From the NCBI RefSeq assembly GCF_044466355.1, contig NZ_JBITMQ010000020.1, positions 62,001 through 126,000 on the forward strand: DNA of 64,000 nucleotides, in the 5' to 3' direction. Position numbers and translations under genes: made by a program. This document shows positions 40,703 through 48,917 of the stretch, one piece after another. Source of the stretch: Actinophytocola sp044466355 (GTDB lineage Bacteria; Actinomycetota; Actinomycetes; Mycobacteriales; Pseudonocardiaceae). The first letter of the stretch is position 1. Each line of letters opens with the position of its first letter. The notes under the pieces were generated by a model, which saw only the letters and a program-made list of their open reading frames with translations, had not been told where the DNA came from and searched no databases.

Positions 40703-42313
40703 GTGAGTGACAACTGGTGGCGTGGTGCCGCGATCTACCAGGTCTACGTGCGCAGCTTCGCGGACGGCGACGGCGACGGCACGGGCGACCTGACAGGTGT
40801 CAGGTCCAAGTTGCAGTACCTGGCCGACCTGGGCATCGACGCGATCTGGTTCAACCCGTGGTACCCGTCCCCGATGGACGACGGCGGCTACGACGTGTCC
40901 GACTACCGGGACATCGAGCCCGTGTTCGGGTCGCTCGCCGAGGCCGAGAAGCTGATCGAGGAGGCGCACGGCCTCGGCATCCGGATCATCATCGACATCG
41001 TGCCGAACCACTGCTCCGACGAGCACCCGTGGTTCAGGGCGGCACTCGCCGCGGGCCCGGGATCGCCGGAGCGCGAACGGTTCTGGTTCCGCGACGGCGT
41101 CGACGGCGGCCCGCCGAACAACTGGCAGTCGCGCTTCGGCGGGTCCGCGTGGACGCAGGCGCCGGACGGCCAGTGGTTCCTGCACCTGTACAGCTCGCGG
41201 CAGCCGGACCTGAACTGGACGAACCCTCAGGTGCACACGGAGTTCGCCGACATCCTGCGGTTCTGGTTCAACCGCGGCGTCGACGGCTTCCGCATCGACG
41301 TCGCGGACGGCCTCGTCAAGCAAGACGGGCTGCCGGACGTCGACGACCCGGACGGCCGCCTGCCGTACTCCGACCTGGACGGCGTGCACGAGATCTACCG
41401 CGAGTGGCGCAAGATCGCCGACTCCTACGAGGACAAGCGCGTGTTCGTCGGCGAGATGTGGCTGCCGGACCCGCAGCGGTTCGCCATGTACCTGCGGCCG
41501 GACGAGCTGCACTCGGCGTTCAACTTCGACTTCCTGTCCTGCCCGTGGGACGCGAAGAGGCTGCGCGAGGTCGTCGACGCGACGCGCGACGCGCACGCAC
41601 CGGTCGACGCGCCCGCGACGTGGGTGCTGTCGAACCACGACGTGACCAGGCACGTCACCCGCTACGGCCGCGCGGACACGTCGTTCTCGTTCGCCGACCG
41701 CCAGCACAAGGCACCTACCGACCGTCAGCTCGGCCTCCGGCGGGCCCGCGCGGCCGCGCTGCTGACGCTCGCGCTGCCCGGCGGCGTGTACATCTACCAG
41801 GGCGAGGAACTCGGTCTGTCCGAAGCGGAGGACCTGGCCGACGAGGTGCGGCAGGACCCGGTGTTCCGCCGCACGAACGGCACGGACATCGGCCGCGACG
41901 GTTGCCGGGTGCCGCTGCCGTGGTCGGGCACCGAGTCGCCGTACGGGTTCAACACCACGGGCGCGGCACCGTGGCTGCCACAACCTGACGACTGGTCGGC
42001 AGCCACCGTGGCGGCACAGACCGGCGACGAGGACTCGATGCTGGAGCTGTACCGGTCGGCGCTGCGGCTCCGGCACGCCGAACCAGGCCTGGGCGACGGC
42101 CCGATGACCTGGCTCGACGTGCCGGAAGGCGTGCTGGCCTTCGCCCGTGACGACCGGTTCGCCTGCGTCGTCAACCTTTCCGGCGCGGCGGTGCCCATGC
42201 CGCCACACACGGAGGTGCTGCTCGCGAGCGGGCCGCTGGAGGGCACCGACCTGCCGTCGGACACGGCGGTGTGGCTGCGCACTCACCAGGCGATGGGACC
42301 GTCCTCGTCGTAG
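40703..42313 (+). CDS. Glycoside hydrolase family 13 alpha-glucosidase
   Basis: A 536-residue cytoplasmic enzyme hydrolysing alpha-1,4 or alpha-1,6 glucosides taken up by the adjacent importer. GH13 regions: DIVPNH (98-103), GFRIDVADG with nucleophile Asp199, VGEMW with acid Glu251, and SNHD with transition-state-stabilising Asp313. The Val200 after the nucleophile resembles alpha-1,4-preferring oligo-glucosidases. It has no signal peptide. The last 31 bases overlap the convergent SDR gene. Confidence 0.92.
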   Translation: MSDNWWRGAAIYQVYVRSFADGDGDGTGDLTGVRSKLQYLADLGIDAIWFNPWYPSPMDDGGYDVSDYRDIEPVFGSLAEAEKLIEEAHGLGIRIIIDIVPNHCSDEHPWFRAALAAGPGSPERERFWFRDGVDGGPPNNWQSRFGGSAWTQAPDGQWFLHLYSSRQPDLNWTNPQVHTEFADILRFWFNRGVDGFRIDVADGLVKQDGLPDVDDPDGRLPYSDLDGVHEIYREWRKIADSYEDKRVFVGEMWLPDPQRFAMYLRPDELHSAFNFDFLSCPWDAKRLREVVDATRDAHAPVDAPATWVLSNHDVTRHVTRYGRADTSFSFADRQHKAPTDRQLGLRRARAAALLTLALPGGVYIYQGEELGLSEAEDLADEVRQDPVFRRTNGTDIGRDGCRVPLPWSGTESPYGFNTTGAAPWLPQPDDWSAATVAAQTGDEDSMLELYRSALRLRHAEPGLGDGPMTWLDVPEGVLAFARDDRFACVVNLSGAAVPMPPHTEVLLASGPLEGTDLPSDTAVWLRTHQAMGPSSS

Positions 42314-42957
42314 AAACCCCCGGTGGGGCCGTCGTCGTCCAGGGTCGCCAGCGTCACCGCGGCGGTGGCGCCCTGGGCGGCGGTGCGGTGCCCACGGTGA
42401 CCGTTCAGGTCGGTGGCGCAGTAGCCGGGGCAGGCCGCGTTGATCCGCATGCTCGGCTCGGCCCTGGCGTAGGAGACGGTGACGGCGTTCAGCGCGGTCT
42501 TGGACGGCACGTAGGCCAGCGAGTTGGGGGTGTCGCCGGCCAGCATGTTCGCGAGCGACCCGACCATGCTCGACATGTTGACGACGCGCGGGCGCGCGGA
42601 CCTGCGGAGCAACGGCAGGAACGCCTCGGTGACGGTGACGACCCCGAACACGTTGGTCTCGAACACGTTCCGGATCGCGTCGACGTCGGCCTCGCCCGGC
42701 GCGTTCGCCCGCCCGCCGGTGATGCCCGCGTTGTTGACGAGCACGTCGAGCGAGCCGACGGTCTCGGCGGCCTGTCGCACCGACTCCGCGTCGGTCACGT
42801 CGAGCCGCACGAACCGGGCCCCGACGTCGGCGGCGGCCTTCTCCCCCTTCTCCGGGTCCCGCGCCGCGAGGTACACGGTCATCCCCTTGGCGATGAGCTG
42901 CTTCACGATCTCGAGGCCGATCCCCTTGTTGGCCCCGGTCACCAGTGCGGTTGTCAT
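42283..42957 (-). CDS. Short-chain dehydrogenase/reductase
   Basis: A 224-residue SDR of the carbonyl-reductase type: MTTALVTGANKGIGLEIV (cofactor loop), VNNAGITGG, the catalytic Ser in VNMSSMVGSL, and Tyr/Lys in LAYVPSKTALN. The start ATG 42957 is chosen; the long frame upstream is the shadow of the LysR gene. It is divergent from a LysR regulator with 69 bases between, whose box overlaps the regulator start, so it is the likely target. Confidence 0.88.
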   Translation of the reverse strand: MTTALVTGANKGIGLEIVKQLIAKGMTVYLAARDPEKGEKAAADVGARFVRLDVTDAESVRQAAETVGSLDVLVNNAGITGGRANAPGEADVDAIRNVFETNVFGVVTVTEAFLPLLRRSARPRVVNMSSMVGSLANMLAGDTPNSLAYVPSKTALNAVTVSYARAEPSMRINAACPGYCATDLNGHRGHRTAAQGATAAVTLATLDDDGPTGGFYDEDGPIAW

Positions 42958-43013
42958 GACTCCAGAGTTCCCGCTGGTCAGCGCGGGGTCCAACACCGGT
43001 TGGGTGGGAATCG

Positions 43014-43028
43014 ATACTCTGGCGGTAT
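43014..43028. promoter_or_regulatory. LysR-type box
   Basis: ATAC and GTAT arms flank seven bases (43014-43017 and 43025-43028), containing the T-N11-A core. It overlaps the LysR start codon and lies 57 bases from the start of the divergent SDR gene, the usual position for an autorepressing, target-activating LysR site. Confidence 0.5.
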
Positions 43029-43854
43029 GGATTCGCGGGAGCTTCGGTACTTCGTCGCGGTCGCCGAGGAGCTGAACTTCGGCCGGGCGGCGACCCGGCT
43101 GGGGATGGCGCAGCCGCCGTTGTCGCGGGCGATCCAGCAGCTGGAGCGGCGGATGGGCGTCGCGCTGTTCGAGCGGACCAGCCGTCAGGTCTCGCTGACC
43201 CCGGCGGGCGAGGTCCTGCTGCGCGAGGGCCGTCGCGCGCTGACCGCGTTGTCGGCGGCGGAGCGGCGGGCGCGGCGCGCGGGCACGCGGCTGGTCCTGG
43301 CGATGAAACCGGACAGCGACGGCGGCCTGGTCGAGAAGATCATGGCCGAGTACGCGGCGAGCCCGGCGCCGGTCGAGGTGGAGGTGCACATCTGCGGCAT
43401 CGGCCAGCAGGCGAGGCTCCTCCGCGAAGGCGAGGCCGACGCGGCGCTGCTCCGGTTTCCCCACGACGACGCCGAGGGCCTCGCGTACGAGGAGCTGCTG
43501 ACCGAGCAGGAGGTGGCGGTGCTGCCCCGCACCCACCGCCTGGCCGACCGCCCGGCGCTCAGGCTGGCGGACCTCCGCGACGAACAGTTCCCGCGGTGGC
43601 CCGCCGACCCACCGAACGGCGGCCCGCTGGTCCGCGACCCCGCGCAGCTGCTGCAGCTCATCGCGCTGGGCCGCACCATCGCCCTGCTGCCCGCGTCGGT
43701 CCGGCACCACCTGCGCAACGACCTGGTGACCGTACCCGTCACCGACGCCCCGATCTCGACACTGGCGATCGCGTGGCAGGAGGACTCCCGCTCGAAACCC
43801 CTGGCCGCCCTCATCCAGGCGGCGGTGAACTGCGCGCCAGCGCACCTCGGGTGA
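43027..43854 (+). CDS. LysR-family transcriptional regulator
   Basis: A 275-residue regulator, slightly short for the family (about 300). The N-terminal winged helix reads MDSRELRYFVAVAEELNFGRAATRLGMAQPPLSRAIQQLE, in parts; the effector domain spans about 90-275. It probably activates the divergent SDR gene. Its 3' end overlaps the convergent membrane-protein gene by 44 bases. Confidence 0.88.
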   Translation: MDSRELRYFVAVAEELNFGRAATRLGMAQPPLSRAIQQLERRMGVALFERTSRQVSLTPAGEVLLREGRRALTALSAAERRARRAGTRLVLAMKPDSDGGLVEKIMAEYAASPAPVEVEVHICGIGQQARLLREGEADAALLRFPHDDAEGLAYEELLTEQEVAVLPRTHRLADRPALRLADLRDEQFPRWPADPPNGGPLVRDPAQLLQLIALGRTIALLPASVRHHLRNDLVTVPVTDAPISTLAIAWQEDSRSKPLAALIQAAVNCAPAHLG

Positions 43855-45847
43855 CGACGACATCGGACGTGCCCCGCATGTCGTCGATGATCGTCGAGCC
43901 GACCGGCCGCCGCAGCTGGGGATCGCGCCCGATCCACCCCTTGCCCTCGGCGGCGATGCCTTCGAGGATGTGCAGCGTCGGCCTGAATCCCGCGGCGTCC
44001 AGGTTCAGCTCGGAGAACGCCTCCCTGTCCGTCGCCGTGTCCTGCTTCTGCGTGGGATCCATGATCCGGATGTCGTTCGACGGTCCGTTCGTCAGCGTCA
44101 GCTTGAGCGTGTACGTCCACGTGCTCGTGATGACCACTCCCACGGAGGAAACCGCGTCGAAACGGAAGTTGTTGCGTTCGCTCTGGTCGATGAACACGCG
44201 CTCGAAGTCGAACTCCGACTGGTACTCCCGGACACCGTCACGGGTGATCAGGAACAGTCGCATGTCGTACCGCGAATAGCGCCACGGGTAGCCCTCGGTG
44301 CGGGCCCTTTTGTATCTCAGCGCGGGTGTCTGCAGGAACGCGTGGGCGATGACGTCCTGCCACGTGAGTTTGTAGTGCCGCAGCGCGCGGTCGAGCATGA
44401 TGGTTTTGTCGCAGTTGAGCCAGGTCTCCATCTCGGTCTCGTTGGGCAGGCGCGAAGCGATGTCGCTCACCCACTCGTCGTGCTGCTCGCGCCGAGCGGC
44501 AAGTTCCTCGTCGTGCAACCGCTGGTCGTCCGCGAACCGCCGCTGTTCGAGGACGATGCGCGACCAGCACTCCGCCGTCACCCGGACGCCCACCAACAGC
44601 ACGAACACCACGACCGTGCCCAGCACGGTGTGCGCCCGCACGCCCGTGACGGCGACCGCGACGAGGGACACCACGAACACGGGCAACGACAACGCGCTGG
44701 TCAGCTTGGTGCCCAGCCGGGTGCTCCACTCCTCGCGGTACGCGCGCAGCGTCCTGGCCTCGTACCGCGTGCACACGTCACGCGCCAGGTGGCGGATGAG
44801 CCACCGCACGTTGCCGACGGTGATGTCGTCGTCCTGGCCGTACAGGTCGACGATCTCCTCCCGCAGCGCGGCACGTATCCCGGCCGTGCGGGTGAGCCAC
44901 CACTTGCGTTCGCTGCCGTCGGGCACGTACTCGCCGAAGTTGTACTTCAACGCCTCGTCGACCTTGGCCGGGAAACCGCGGTCGGGCGTGTCGACACGCC
45001 GGTCTCCGTGCCGCCGCTCGAACGCGCGCAACCGGTCCGACCGGTAACGCCACTCCAGGGAGCTGCGGAACGCCAACGCGCCGGAAGCGACGACGACCAC
45101 ACACGCGGCCATGACCAACGGTTGCCCGGAGTCCAGCGCCGTCGACCCCAGGAACACGGCCGACACCGCCAGCAACATCGACCACAGGATGCCGAGTCCC
45201 CAGTCCGACAACGTCGATGCCGCGGGTTTCGGCGGGTAGGCCCTCGGCTCCGCCGGCTTGGGCTCGAAGTACGCCCACACCCGGTTTATCCGGTCGCCGC
45301 TGAGCCGCGCCGCCTCCGCCTTCTGCCGTGCCTCGAGCCACAGGATCTCTTTCGCACTACCGGTGAGGACGAGGTCGAGGTGGCGGACGATCTCCTGCCG
45401 CTGGTCGACCTTCAACCGCTGGATCGACCCCATGGCGGGGCCGGGATCACCTTTGTGCAGGCCTTCCAGCAACTCGTTGACCGCCGCGAGGCCGCGTTTC
45501 CACGCGTCATCCGGATACCGGGACAGGAAGTCCGGGATCCTGGCGAGCTGGTCGCGCTCCGGCACGCTCAGGTCGCGGTACGCCCGTTTGCTGAGCATCG
45601 CCATGGTCCAGTAGAAACGGACCTCGGCGTTCTCGTACTCGTGCGCGATGGCCTCCCTGATGAGTTCCCGCGCCCGGGCAGGCACCCCGTCCTGGAGGAA
45701 CGACACGCCCAACCTGAACTTTTCCTCCGGCGAGTGGTCCGATTTCCCGATGTTGATCGTGGCGTTGTGTACCTGCTCGGCCTGAATCCCGACGGTCGAG
45801 CCGTATTCCGCGGTGTTCGACGTGGTCGCGGTCTCCTGGGTCGTCAC
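43811..45847 (-). CDS. Four-TM protein with N-terminal VQA-like motif; putative effector of the Nudix-phosphorylase operon
   Basis: 678 residues, no family recognised. Layout: a short motif VGIQAEQVHNATINIG (19-34); a TPR-like helical region (43-130); two TM pairs (about 216-234/243-260 and 385-402/407-424) around a cytoplasmic helical domain with a Trp-rich segment (ERKWWLTRTAG); a coiled-coil-like stretch (430-460); and a C-terminal beta-rich domain (520-630; YDMRLFLITRDGV, FRFDAVSSVGVVI, YTLKLTLTNG). There is no signal peptide. The start overlaps the phosphorylase stop by four bases. Membrane anchoring plus nucleotide-processing neighbours suggests an effector acting at the membrane; that is inference. 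It resembles S-4TM/SLATT-type conflict effectors only in general design. Confidence 0.75.
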   Translation of the reverse strand: MTTQETATTSNTAEYGSTVGIQAEQVHNATINIGKSDHSPEEKFRLGVSFLQDGVPARARELIREAIAHEYENAEVRFYWTMAMLSKRAYRDLSVPERDQLARIPDFLSRYPDDAWKRGLAAVNELLEGLHKGDPGPAMGSIQRLKVDQRQEIVRHLDLVLTGSAKEILWLEARQKAEAARLSGDRINRVWAYFEPKPAEPRAYPPKPAASTLSDWGLGILWSMLLAVSAVFLGSTALDSGQPLVMAACVVVVASGALAFRSSLEWRYRSDRLRAFERRHGDRRVDTPDRGFPAKVDEALKYNFGEYVPDGSERKWWLTRTAGIRAALREEIVDLYGQDDDITVGNVRWLIRHLARDVCTRYEARTLRAYREEWSTRLGTKLTSALSLPVFVVSLVAVAVTGVRAHTVLGTVVVFVLLVGVRVTAECWSRIVLEQRRFADDQRLHDEELAARREQHDEWVSDIASRLPNETEMETWLNCDKTIMLDRALRHYKLTWQDVIAHAFLQTPALRYKRARTEGYPWRYSRYDMRLFLITRDGVREYQSEFDFERVFIDQSERNNFRFDAVSSVGVVITSTWTYTLKLTLTNGPSNDIRIMDPTQKQDTATDREAFSELNLDAAGFRPTLHILEGIAAEGKGWIGRDPQLRRPVGSTIIDDMRGTSDVVVTRGALARSSPPPG

Positions 45848-46992
45848 GACAACCCCTTCGCCGCGGCTATGACGGCCGCGATCCGCGCAGCCAGTTCCGC
45901 CACGTCGGCGACCAGTCCCCGCAACCGTTTGAGGGCCAGCATGAACGTGCTCTTGCCCTCGTCGGTGTCGGAGCCCAGGGCCCCGTCCGCGATGTCCAGC
46001 TCCGCCTCCGCCGCGACGTAGGTGTGGTCGTCGACCGTGCCGTTGGACCGTTCACGACGGAGCTGGTCCCGGAACGCGACCAACTCGGCGGCGACGTCCC
46101 GGCGTGTCAGGCTCGGGGACGACGCGATCATGTTGACCGTGCTCCCGGTGACGTAGCCGGCCTGGATGCCGACCTGACCGGAGGAGAAGTTGCTGACGTT
46201 GCCGAAACGACGTGCGTTGACATCCTCGTGCATGGCCACCTGTCCTCGGTCGTTGATGAGTTCCGCCGCGAGCCGGACCGCGAACGCCGCGGCGTTCGCC
46301 GCCGCCGTCGGCTGCCAGGTCCGGTCTTCGCCGGTCGACTTGGTCCCGTCGGCACGGTCGCTGATCCCCCGCACGATCGCCACCGGCGACCCGTTGAGGT
46401 GACCGGCCTGCGCGATACCGGCCGCTTCCATCTCGATCGCCAACGCGTCGTTGTAGTGCTCGCGAATCCACCGCGCCTCACGGGAGACCCGGGAGTTCTG
46501 CACGATCTCCCCGGCCGCGATCGGCCCGAAATGCACGTCGGGCCTTCGGGTGCCCACCGGCGGTCCGGTCACCCATTCCCGGGCGCGGCACACGTGCGTC
46601 GCGATCTGGTGCACCTCATGGGCCATCTCCCACACCCGCGGCCGCGCTGTCAGACCGTCGTCCGCACTGGTTCCGCCGTGGTAGGCGTACACGTGCGTGG
46701 CCACCACGACATCGCCCAGGGGCGTGTCCCACAACGCTCCGGCAACCCCGACGAACAACACGGCCACGGGCGAGAACTCGTGGATCGCACGTTCGGCGAG
46801 CACACCGGCGCGATGGTTTCCTTTGTCGGTGAGACCGAGCGCGACCCGGCACCTCGTGCCGCGAATCGTCCCGATCTCGAAACGGGTGCCCTTGCTGTGG
46901 CGGTGCACCCTCGGGTTCTCCAGGTTTTCCCGAACCGCTTCGTACTCGAGGTTCAGCGCGGTCAGGATCACGACGATGCCGTCCGTCATCAC
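45844..46992 (-). CDS. Nucleoside phosphorylase/MTAN-fold protein with VQA-like motif and C-terminal helical domain
   Basis: 382 residues. The PNP/UDP phosphorylase domain spans about 1-245: VVILTALNLEYEAVRENL, LFVGVAGALWDTPLGDVVV, the ribose-binding AIEMEAAG (Glu189) and VRGISDRADG with catalytic Asp212. The motif VGIQAGYVTGSTVNM follows (274-288), then a helical C-terminus (295-380) rich in Ala and Leu. The fold cleaves N-glycosidic bonds of nucleosides (MTA, SAH, or others). In conflict systems such domains act as nucleotide sensors or as toxins that destroy nucleosides. GTG 46992 or ATG 46989 may start it; both overlap the Nudix gene. Confidence 0.85.
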   Translation of the reverse strand: MMTDGIVVILTALNLEYEAVRENLENPRVHRHSKGTRFEIGTIRGTRCRVALGLTDKGNHRAGVLAERAIHEFSPVAVLFVGVAGALWDTPLGDVVVATHVYAYHGGTSADDGLTARPRVWEMAHEVHQIATHVCRAREWVTGPPVGTRRPDVHFGPIAAGEIVQNSRVSREARWIREHYNDALAIEMEAAGIAQAGHLNGSPVAIVRGISDRADGTKSTGEDRTWQPTAAANAAAFAVRLAAELINDRGQVAMHEDVNARRFGNVSNFSSGQVGIQAGYVTGSTVNMIASSPSLTRRDVAAELVAFRDQLRRERSNGTVDDHTYVAAEAELDIADGALGSDTDEGKSTFMLALKRLRGLVADVAELAARIAAVIAAAKGLS

Positions 46993-47717
46993 TCCCTCAT
47001 TTCCGTTGCCGACGAGGGAGGCCGGACCAGTGGTGGCTGCAGCAGTGTCCGGGTGCCGGCCCGGAACAGCCGAGCGGGCCGCCCTTTCGTCGTTCTGCGA
47101 TCGGTCCCGGCAGGCACGATGAAGCCAGGCACGCCCTGAACCTTGCGATAGAAGTTTCTCGGGTCAAGCGCCACGCCCCACACCGCTTCGTAGACCTGTT
47201 GCAGCTCGGAGATCGTGAAGACCTCGGTGCAGAACGCGGTCGCGAGGGCCGAGTGCTCCAGTTTCGTTCGCGCACGCTCAAGCCCGTCGAGCAGGATCTG
47301 GTGGTGGTCGAAAGCCAGTTTGACGCTGCCGGACGTGACGTGGTCCACAGGCACCCAGCCGGCGCCGGCCGCGTCGGTGCCCGCGACCGGTTCGGGAAGT
47401 CCCGGCGCGATCGCCAGGTACGCCACGGAGATGATCCGTCCGCGTGGATCACGACCGGGCTCGCCGTACGCCCCCAGTTGCTCGAGGTGAAGGCGTGGGC
47501 CGTCGAGCGCGGCCTCCTCGCGCAGTTCGCGGTGCGCCGCGGCGAGCACGCCTTCCTCGGCGTTGTTGAGGAACCCGCCGGGCAACGCCTGGTCGCCGCG
47601 GTACGGCTCGACGCCGCGTTCGACGAGCAGGACGTGCAGCCTGGAATCGCGCAGGGTCAGGATGACCAGGTCGACCGCGACCATGACGAGCGGAGGCGTC
47701 CACACATCGTCCGACAT
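46989..47717 (-). CDS. Nudix domain protein with NrtR-like winged helix, first gene of the operon
   Basis: 242 residues. The Nudix fold spans about 8-145 with the box GGFLNNAEEGVLAAAHRELREE (47-68, read in parts); the metal-binding REL-REE is intact but the loop between the Gly and the first Glu is one residue longer than standard. The C-terminal part (about 160-220: FTISELQQVYEAVWG, DPRNFYRKV, GRPARLFR) is the NrtR-type DNA-binding unit. NrtR proteins sense ADP-ribose and control NAD genes, usually with a dead Nudix site. Here the site looks active, so it may be both ADP-ribose hydrolase and operon regulator. Confidence 0.85.
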   Translation of the reverse strand: MSDDVWTPPLVMVAVDLVILTLRDSRLHVLLVERGVEPYRGDQALPGGFLNNAEEGVLAAAHRELREEAALDGPRLHLEQLGAYGEPGRDPRGRIISVAYLAIAPGLPEPVAGTDAAGAGWVPVDHVTSGSVKLAFDHHQILLDGLERARTKLEHSALATAFCTEVFTISELQQVYEAVWGVALDPRNFYRKVQGVPGFIVPAGTDRRTTKGRPARLFRAGTRTLLQPPLVRPPSSATEMRE

Positions 47718-47800
47718 GCGCTCGACGGTATCTTTTTGTCACATCGACAGGAAGACGGATGCCGGCGATTCACCCGGACGTCGCATCGAGGTCAACGCAC

Positions 47801-47843
47801 ACGACAGCGGGGCGGCCCGCACACCCGGCCACCCCGCTGTCGT
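47801..47843 (-). terminator. Terminator after the chitinase gene
   Basis: ACGACAGCGGGG (47801-47812) pairs exactly with CCCCGCTGTCGT (47832-47843). The 19-base loop can itself form a short GGCC stem. It lies ten bases beyond the chitinase stop and separates it from the promoter of the Nudix operon (minus strand start 47717). Confidence 0.75.
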
Positions 47844-47852
47844 TCCAACGAG

Positions 47853-48803
47853 CTAGAAGCCCGCCGTGATACGGGTGAACTCCCACTCGGGCTGGTCGAT
47901 GCCGCTGCAGTTGGACTGCACCCCACCGCCCGCGCACGGGCGGTCCCGGTTCACCGCCCAGAACGCGAGACGGCCCAGGCTCTTCGACGACGCCCAGTCG
48001 CGGATCGCGGTCCACGTCTCCAGCGACGTCATCTCCTGCTGGTCGGACAGGCCGTTCATGCCGGAGATGCCGACGTGGCGGAACGCCTCGGCCTCCGACC
48101 AGCCGAACGTCGACACCAACTTGTCCTTCAAGCCCGTGGCCGCGTTGATCGTGTCCGTCTCGATGTCCGACGAGCCGAAGTCGAACGGCATGATCGTGAA
48201 CACGTCGATGCCCGCGTCCAGCGCCTTGGCCTGGTCGATGAGCCGGTTGCCGTAGTAGTTCGGGCCGGTCGTCGTGGTGCCGAAGGTGACGATGGTCCGA
48301 ATCCCCGGGTTGTTCGCCTTCACGATCTTGAGCGCGCCGAGGATCCGGTCCTGGACGGTCTCGTTCTCGAACTCGTCCGTGTTCTCGATGTCGATGTCGA
48401 TCGCCGTCAGGCCGTAGGCGTCGATCACCTCCTGGTACGCGGCCGCGAGCGCTTCGGGCGTCTCGCAGTTCGGGCCCAGCTTGTTGCCGCTCCAGCCGCC
48501 GAACGACGGGACGACGTCGCCGCCCGCCGCGCGGATCTCGTCGATGGCAGCCTGGTCGGCGCCACCGGTGAGCGGTCGCGAGCCGTCCCACGCCGGGGAG
48601 CAGCCGCCGTCCGACAGCACGAACGCCATGGTGAACGACGTCACGCCCGTCGCCTCCATCACCGCTGAAGGCGAAGGGGGTTCACCCCAACCGAGGAACA
48701 GGTACGGCGCCGCGGGTGACACCGCGGCCGGTGCGGCCGAAGCCGCGGGCAGCAACACGAAACACGAGGCGGCGGCGACGATGCCGGCCAGCAAGGACCT
48801 CAT
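47853..48803 (-). CDS. Secreted GH18 chitinase-like protein
   Basis: A 316-residue exported (beta/alpha)8 glycosidase. The signal peptide is about 1-24 (ending ASA-A). The GH18 catalytic motif D-x-x-D-x-D-x-E appears as AIDIDIE with Asp136, Asp138 and acid Glu140. SFGGWSG (100-106) is the second conserved strand. No carbohydrate-binding module is attached. A perfect DasR-type operator lies 40 bases upstream, so it is expected to be induced by chitin or GlcNAc. A non-chitinolytic GH18 (endo-glucosaminidase) cannot be excluded. Confidence 0.85.
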   Translation of the reverse strand: MRSLLAGIVAAASCFVLLPAASAAPAAVSPAAPYLFLGWGEPPSPSAVMEATGVTSFTMAFVLSDGGCSPAWDGSRPLTGGADQAAIDEIRAAGGDVVPSFGGWSGNKLGPNCETPEALAAAYQEVIDAYGLTAIDIDIENTDEFENETVQDRILGALKIVKANNPGIRTIVTFGTTTTGPNYYGNRLIDQAKALDAGIDVFTIMPFDFGSSDIETDTINAATGLKDKLVSTFGWSEAEAFRHVGISGMNGLSDQQEMTSLETWTAIRDWASSKSLGRLAFWAVNRDRPCAGGGVQSNCSGIDQPEWEFTRITAGF

Positions 48804-48841
48804 AACTCTCCCCGACCTATCCGAGAACAGGACGGGGCCAG

Positions 48842-48857
48842 TGTGGTCTAGACCACG
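48842..48857. promoter_or_regulatory. DasR-type operator (dre) upstream of the chitinase gene
   Basis: The core TGGTCTAGACCA is an exact 12-base palindrome, extended to GTGGTCTAGACCAC at 48843-48856. This equals the core of the DasR-responsive element known from chitinase and GlcNAc genes of Streptomyces. It lies 40 bases before the chitinase start. No dasR gene is in the window. Confidence 0.8.
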
Positions 48858-48882
48858 CGGGAACCGGTACCGACGAAAGTAG

Positions 48883-48913
48883 GCGGTGCCCTCCAGGGAG
48901 CGGAGGGCACCGC
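48883..48913 (-). terminator. Terminator of the gcl operon
   Basis: GCGGTGCCCTCC (48883-48894) and GGAGGGCACCGC (48902-48913) form a perfect 12-base stem with a seven-base loop, starting four bases beyond the gcl stop on the minus strand. Confidence 0.8.
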
Positions 48914-48917
48914 GTGG

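Noticed and set aside
7997..43854. Functional meaning of convergent stop overlaps (8104-8107, 22840-22843, 31749-31752, 42283-42313, 43811-43854)
   Set aside because: Overlapping 3' ends such as shared CTAG are common in compact G+C-rich genomes and need no special explanation.
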